From the NCBI GenBank assembly GCA_013375455.1, contig JABXJT010000008.1:1-64000 (forward strand): DNA of 64,000 nt. The letters are read 5' to 3'. Shown in pieces: positions 62,370-64,000 of this stretch (position 1 is the first letter of the stretch; each line of letters starts with the position of its first letter). The DNA comes from Candidatus Helarchaeota archaeon (GTDB lineage Archaea; Asgardarchaeota; Lokiarchaeia; Helarchaeales; HEL-GB-A). A program made the position numbers and the translations under genes. The notes beneath the pieces are model-generated. The model was given only the letters and a program-made list of their open reading frames with translations. It had not been told where the DNA came from and ran no database searches.

Positions 62370-62492
62370 TTAAAAGATCTGACAATTCTTTCCCTGTGAT
62401 ACCTTGTCTTTTTCTGTTTCGTTCCAAGCTTCTTGCCTCGCTTTTTCAAAGAGTTTAGTTTTATTGCGTGCGCGTAAAAGAAATAAGCTCAT
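62370..62492 (-). CDS. Possible 40-residue small protein or remnant
   Basis: ATG at 62492, stop at 62370; reads MSLFLLRARNKTKLFEKARQ then EAWNETEKDKVSQGKNCQIF. Its C-terminal part resembles, in sequence and DNA (GACAAGG, ATCACAGG), a frame near 56109-56165 on the minus strand (KKDKASQEKKSQK). Both flank the third giant receptor. They may be tails of a lost paralogous gene pair. Confidence 0.25.
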   Translation of the reverse strand: MSLFLLRARNKTKLFEKARQEAWNETEKDKVSQGKNCQIF

Positions 62493-62577
62493 TACTTAAA
62501 TACCTCTAAGAGTAGAATTTAAAAATTAAGTGAATCTATCTTACTTTCATTAATTTCAACTGAAAGGGTGAGCACCG

Positions 62578-63801
62578 ATGATCGAGGGTTATGATTTAAA
62601 AGAGCTTAATTTACGCAGGAAGGGCGAGGTTTTAGCCGAAATTCCGGACTCTTTTTACGCAAAAAAGTATCTCCCGTTATGTGATAACGTTTTTACCGCG
62701 ATCCGCTTGCAAGAGAATTGGAAAGTGTACCAGAAAAGGTATGAAGATGTCGAGGAAATGATCGCAAAAAATCTCAAAATAGAGTTCGATGAGATGATGG
62801 AAGCTACCAAAGCCGCAAGGGACGGTAAGATTAAGCGACTGAAGGAAACGATCGTGCGCTGGGGCTATCCCCCAACTTTGCCTATCAGGACGGATATGGC
62901 GGATATGAGCACGAAAATGATTTATGGTTCCTCCACGGACATCTCCTTCGCCTGTATCTCCGATATGGACCGTGATTTGATTTTCATCTTTAATTTACAT
63001 GTGGAAGAGTCAGTCCCCGAGGGTTATTTTTTCGTCTTGAAGGGCGAGGACCCCGAGATCTTCGAGCGGCGTCACATGAAACTTGGAATAAGATTGTGCG
63101 ATCTTGGGAAGAAAATCAAGAGTAACCTCGAGGTAGCGCGGAGAATGCGGGAAATATTAATTGATATTCGGAACGAAAGGACGCCCGAGTGGGCTAATTC
63201 CACGTATCATATCGCGATTTACTTCACGGCGAGTGGTTCCAATCTATCGATGGAGTTTAGCAATTGGAATGCCTTGGGAGACATCTGGGATGGCGTCAAT
63301 GCGATGCAATATGGTCTGCCGGATTGTATGTTTAATTACGAGCCGCTCCCACCGATCTTGGAAATAATGTTTGGGTTAAATCGCCAGCTTTTTACTGAGC
63401 GTCTCGTGAAGACGTTAACGGAGCATAAAATGTATTGGAATTATATGAATATTGATAATTTAAAGGAATACAAGGTCAAAGACTACGAAACCTATGATTA
63501 CTTCATCAGGTTTTACTCGCACCAGCTGGAAAATGGCATTCCTCTTCCCGTTCACTCACTAAATTCCATAACTCCCATTTATAATAAGAAAACAGGCAAG
63601 TGGGAAACTATGGGGATCACATTCCCAGAGGGCCCACGCATTCATTATAATCGCGACCTGGGACTCACGTTTGAGGAAGCGCTCAATGGCGTCCTCTTTG
63701 ACATCACGCACGAATCAAAGATTGATAAGGTCACGCGGGATAACATCATTTCACTGGGATACGGTCTGGGGACCACGTATCTTCGTCCTGAAGAGGAGTA
63801 A
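62578..63801 (+). CDS. Unrecognised 407-residue protein
   Basis: A soluble protein of 407 residues with AAGGGTGAG as ribosome-binding site. Features are an N-terminal helical part (VYQKRYEDVEEMIAKNLKIEF), an alpha/beta centre (DISFACISDMDRDLIFIFNLH, IAIYFTASGSNLSM) and a C-terminal part (HSLNSITPIYNKKTGKWET, GPRIHYNRDLGL). No signal peptide, TM or catalytic motif recognised. It is a genuine gene by coding pattern. Confidence 0.75.
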   Translation: MIEGYDLKELNLRRKGEVLAEIPDSFYAKKYLPLCDNVFTAIRLQENWKVYQKRYEDVEEMIAKNLKIEFDEMMEATKAARDGKIKRLKETIVRWGYPPTLPIRTDMADMSTKMIYGSSTDISFACISDMDRDLIFIFNLHVEESVPEGYFFVLKGEDPEIFERRHMKLGIRLCDLGKKIKSNLEVARRMREILIDIRNERTPEWANSTYHIAIYFTASGSNLSMEFSNWNALGDIWDGVNAMQYGLPDCMFNYEPLPPILEIMFGLNRQLFTERLVKTLTEHKMYWNYMNIDNLKEYKVKDYETYDYFIRFYSHQLENGIPLPVHSLNSITPIYNKKTGKWETMGITFPEGPRIHYNRDLGLTFEEALNGVLFDITHESKIDKVTRDNIISLGYGLGTTYLRPEEE

Positions 63802-63810
63802 AATGCCCGG

Positions 63811-64000
63811 TTACGTCTTCTTCTGGACTCGGTCAAGTTGGGCATCTAATTCCTTATCGTAGGATTTTAATACCCAAGATTTGGGCTTCAAGCCTCTTCT
63901 TCTGGCCTCCTGTTCGTATGGGAAGGGACACCCGCATTTCGTGCAGTCCACATCCGCTCCGAGAACGCAAGGTAATTTTCGATTTAAATTCAGGTCCAAA
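63811..64000 (-). CDS. C-terminal part of a Cys-rich protein (cut by window edge)
   Basis: The frame runs in from the right edge and stops at 63811. The visible 63 residues include CVLGADVDCTKCGCPFPYEQEA, a four-Cys pattern that could bind an Fe-S cluster or zinc, then a basic, helical tail. Convergent with the 407-residue protein gene, with a gap of 9 bp. Too little is visible for a family. Confidence 0.6.
   Translation of the reverse strand, partial: LDLNLNRKLPCVLGADVDCTKCGCPFPYEQEARRRGLKPKSWVLKSYDKELDAQLDRVQKKT

Noticed and set aside
1..64000. tRNA and rRNA genes
   Set aside because: I found no convincing cloverleaf with TTCGA-type arm or conserved rRNA stretches by reading; a tRNA search tool was not available.

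Overview
The window is AT-rich archaeal DNA, most likely from an Asgard (Promethearchaeati) archaeon. It carries a Rab-like small GTPase, an archaeal-type proteasome alpha subunit, a ubiquitin-like conjugation operon, a roadblock/longin-like protein, a histone-fold protein, an ADP-forming acyl-CoA synthetase alpha subunit, many zinc-ribbon and winged-helix proteins, and three giant single-pass surface proteins. Start codons include GTG and TTG, oligo-T runs serve as likely terminators, and several genes have TATA-like promoters. I cannot fix the lineage below Asgard level. No rRNA, tRNA or CRISPR array was seen.

Layout. 1-4.7 kb: a transposase-like fragment at the edge, a short-chain dehydrogenase, an ATC-hydrolase-like protein, an orphan C-terminal piece of a ubiquitin-activating enzyme, two small membrane proteins and a triple winged-helix regulator with a 72-bp tandem repeat upstream. 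4.9-9.1 kb: giant Ig-repeat receptor-like protein. 9.3-10.6 kb: N-terminally truncated acyl-CoA synthetase. 10.7-13.5 kb: the highlight operon, in transcription order Ubl, E2-like, JAB/MPN peptidase, E1. 13.6-20.4 kb: DUF72 protein, a MITE derived from an IS605-type element, a sortase-like-tailed secreted protein, two 7TM paralogues, a TPR protein, a phosphodiesterase with an IS605-family tnpB element inserted in its 3' end, and the Rab-like GTPase. 20.5-31.4 kb: zinc-ribbon membrane protein, YD-repeat protein, proteasome alpha with a repeat tail, radical SAM enzyme, carboxylesterase, a tandemly duplicated membrane-protein/GT2 module and a methyltransferase. 31.4-39.1 kb: zinc-ribbon proteins, roadblock-like protein, histone-fold protein, coiled-coil winged-helix protein, ACD alpha subunit, and a TPR/small protein/MinD operon. 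39.2-49.1 kb: full-length acyl-CoA synthetase, a beta-propeller fused to an M50-like membrane protease, a C39-like protein plus a decayed copy of its 3' end, a nitronate monooxygenase-like enzyme, a third 7TM protein, a membrane-anchored TIM-barrel-like protein, a VapBC pair and a truncated archaemetzincin. 49.2-64 kb: pirin, a giant double-propeller receptor with a cytosolic TIR domain, a winged-helix regulator/membrane-protein operon with a clear palindromic operator, a third giant surface protein and two unrecognised proteins, one cut by the edge.

How it fits together. Two systems stand out. One is a compact four-gene ubiquitin-like operon whose gene content and order match the bacterial Bil (BilABCD, ISG15-like) antiviral operons, found here on an Asgard-like genome. 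Its Ubl ends in Gly-Gly plus a short tail, which the adjacent JAB peptidase could remove, and its E2-like protein lacks the usual catalytic-cysteine context. The other is a set of three giant type-I-like surface proteins with large Ig or propeller ectodomains, one membrane span and a small cytosolic winged-helix-like domain; one also carries an intracellular TIR domain, giving a Toll-like-receptor-like layout. Several loci hold truncated copies or 3'-end remnants of genes that are intact elsewhere in the window (E1, acyl-CoA synthetase, C39 protein), which suggests frequent duplication and decay.
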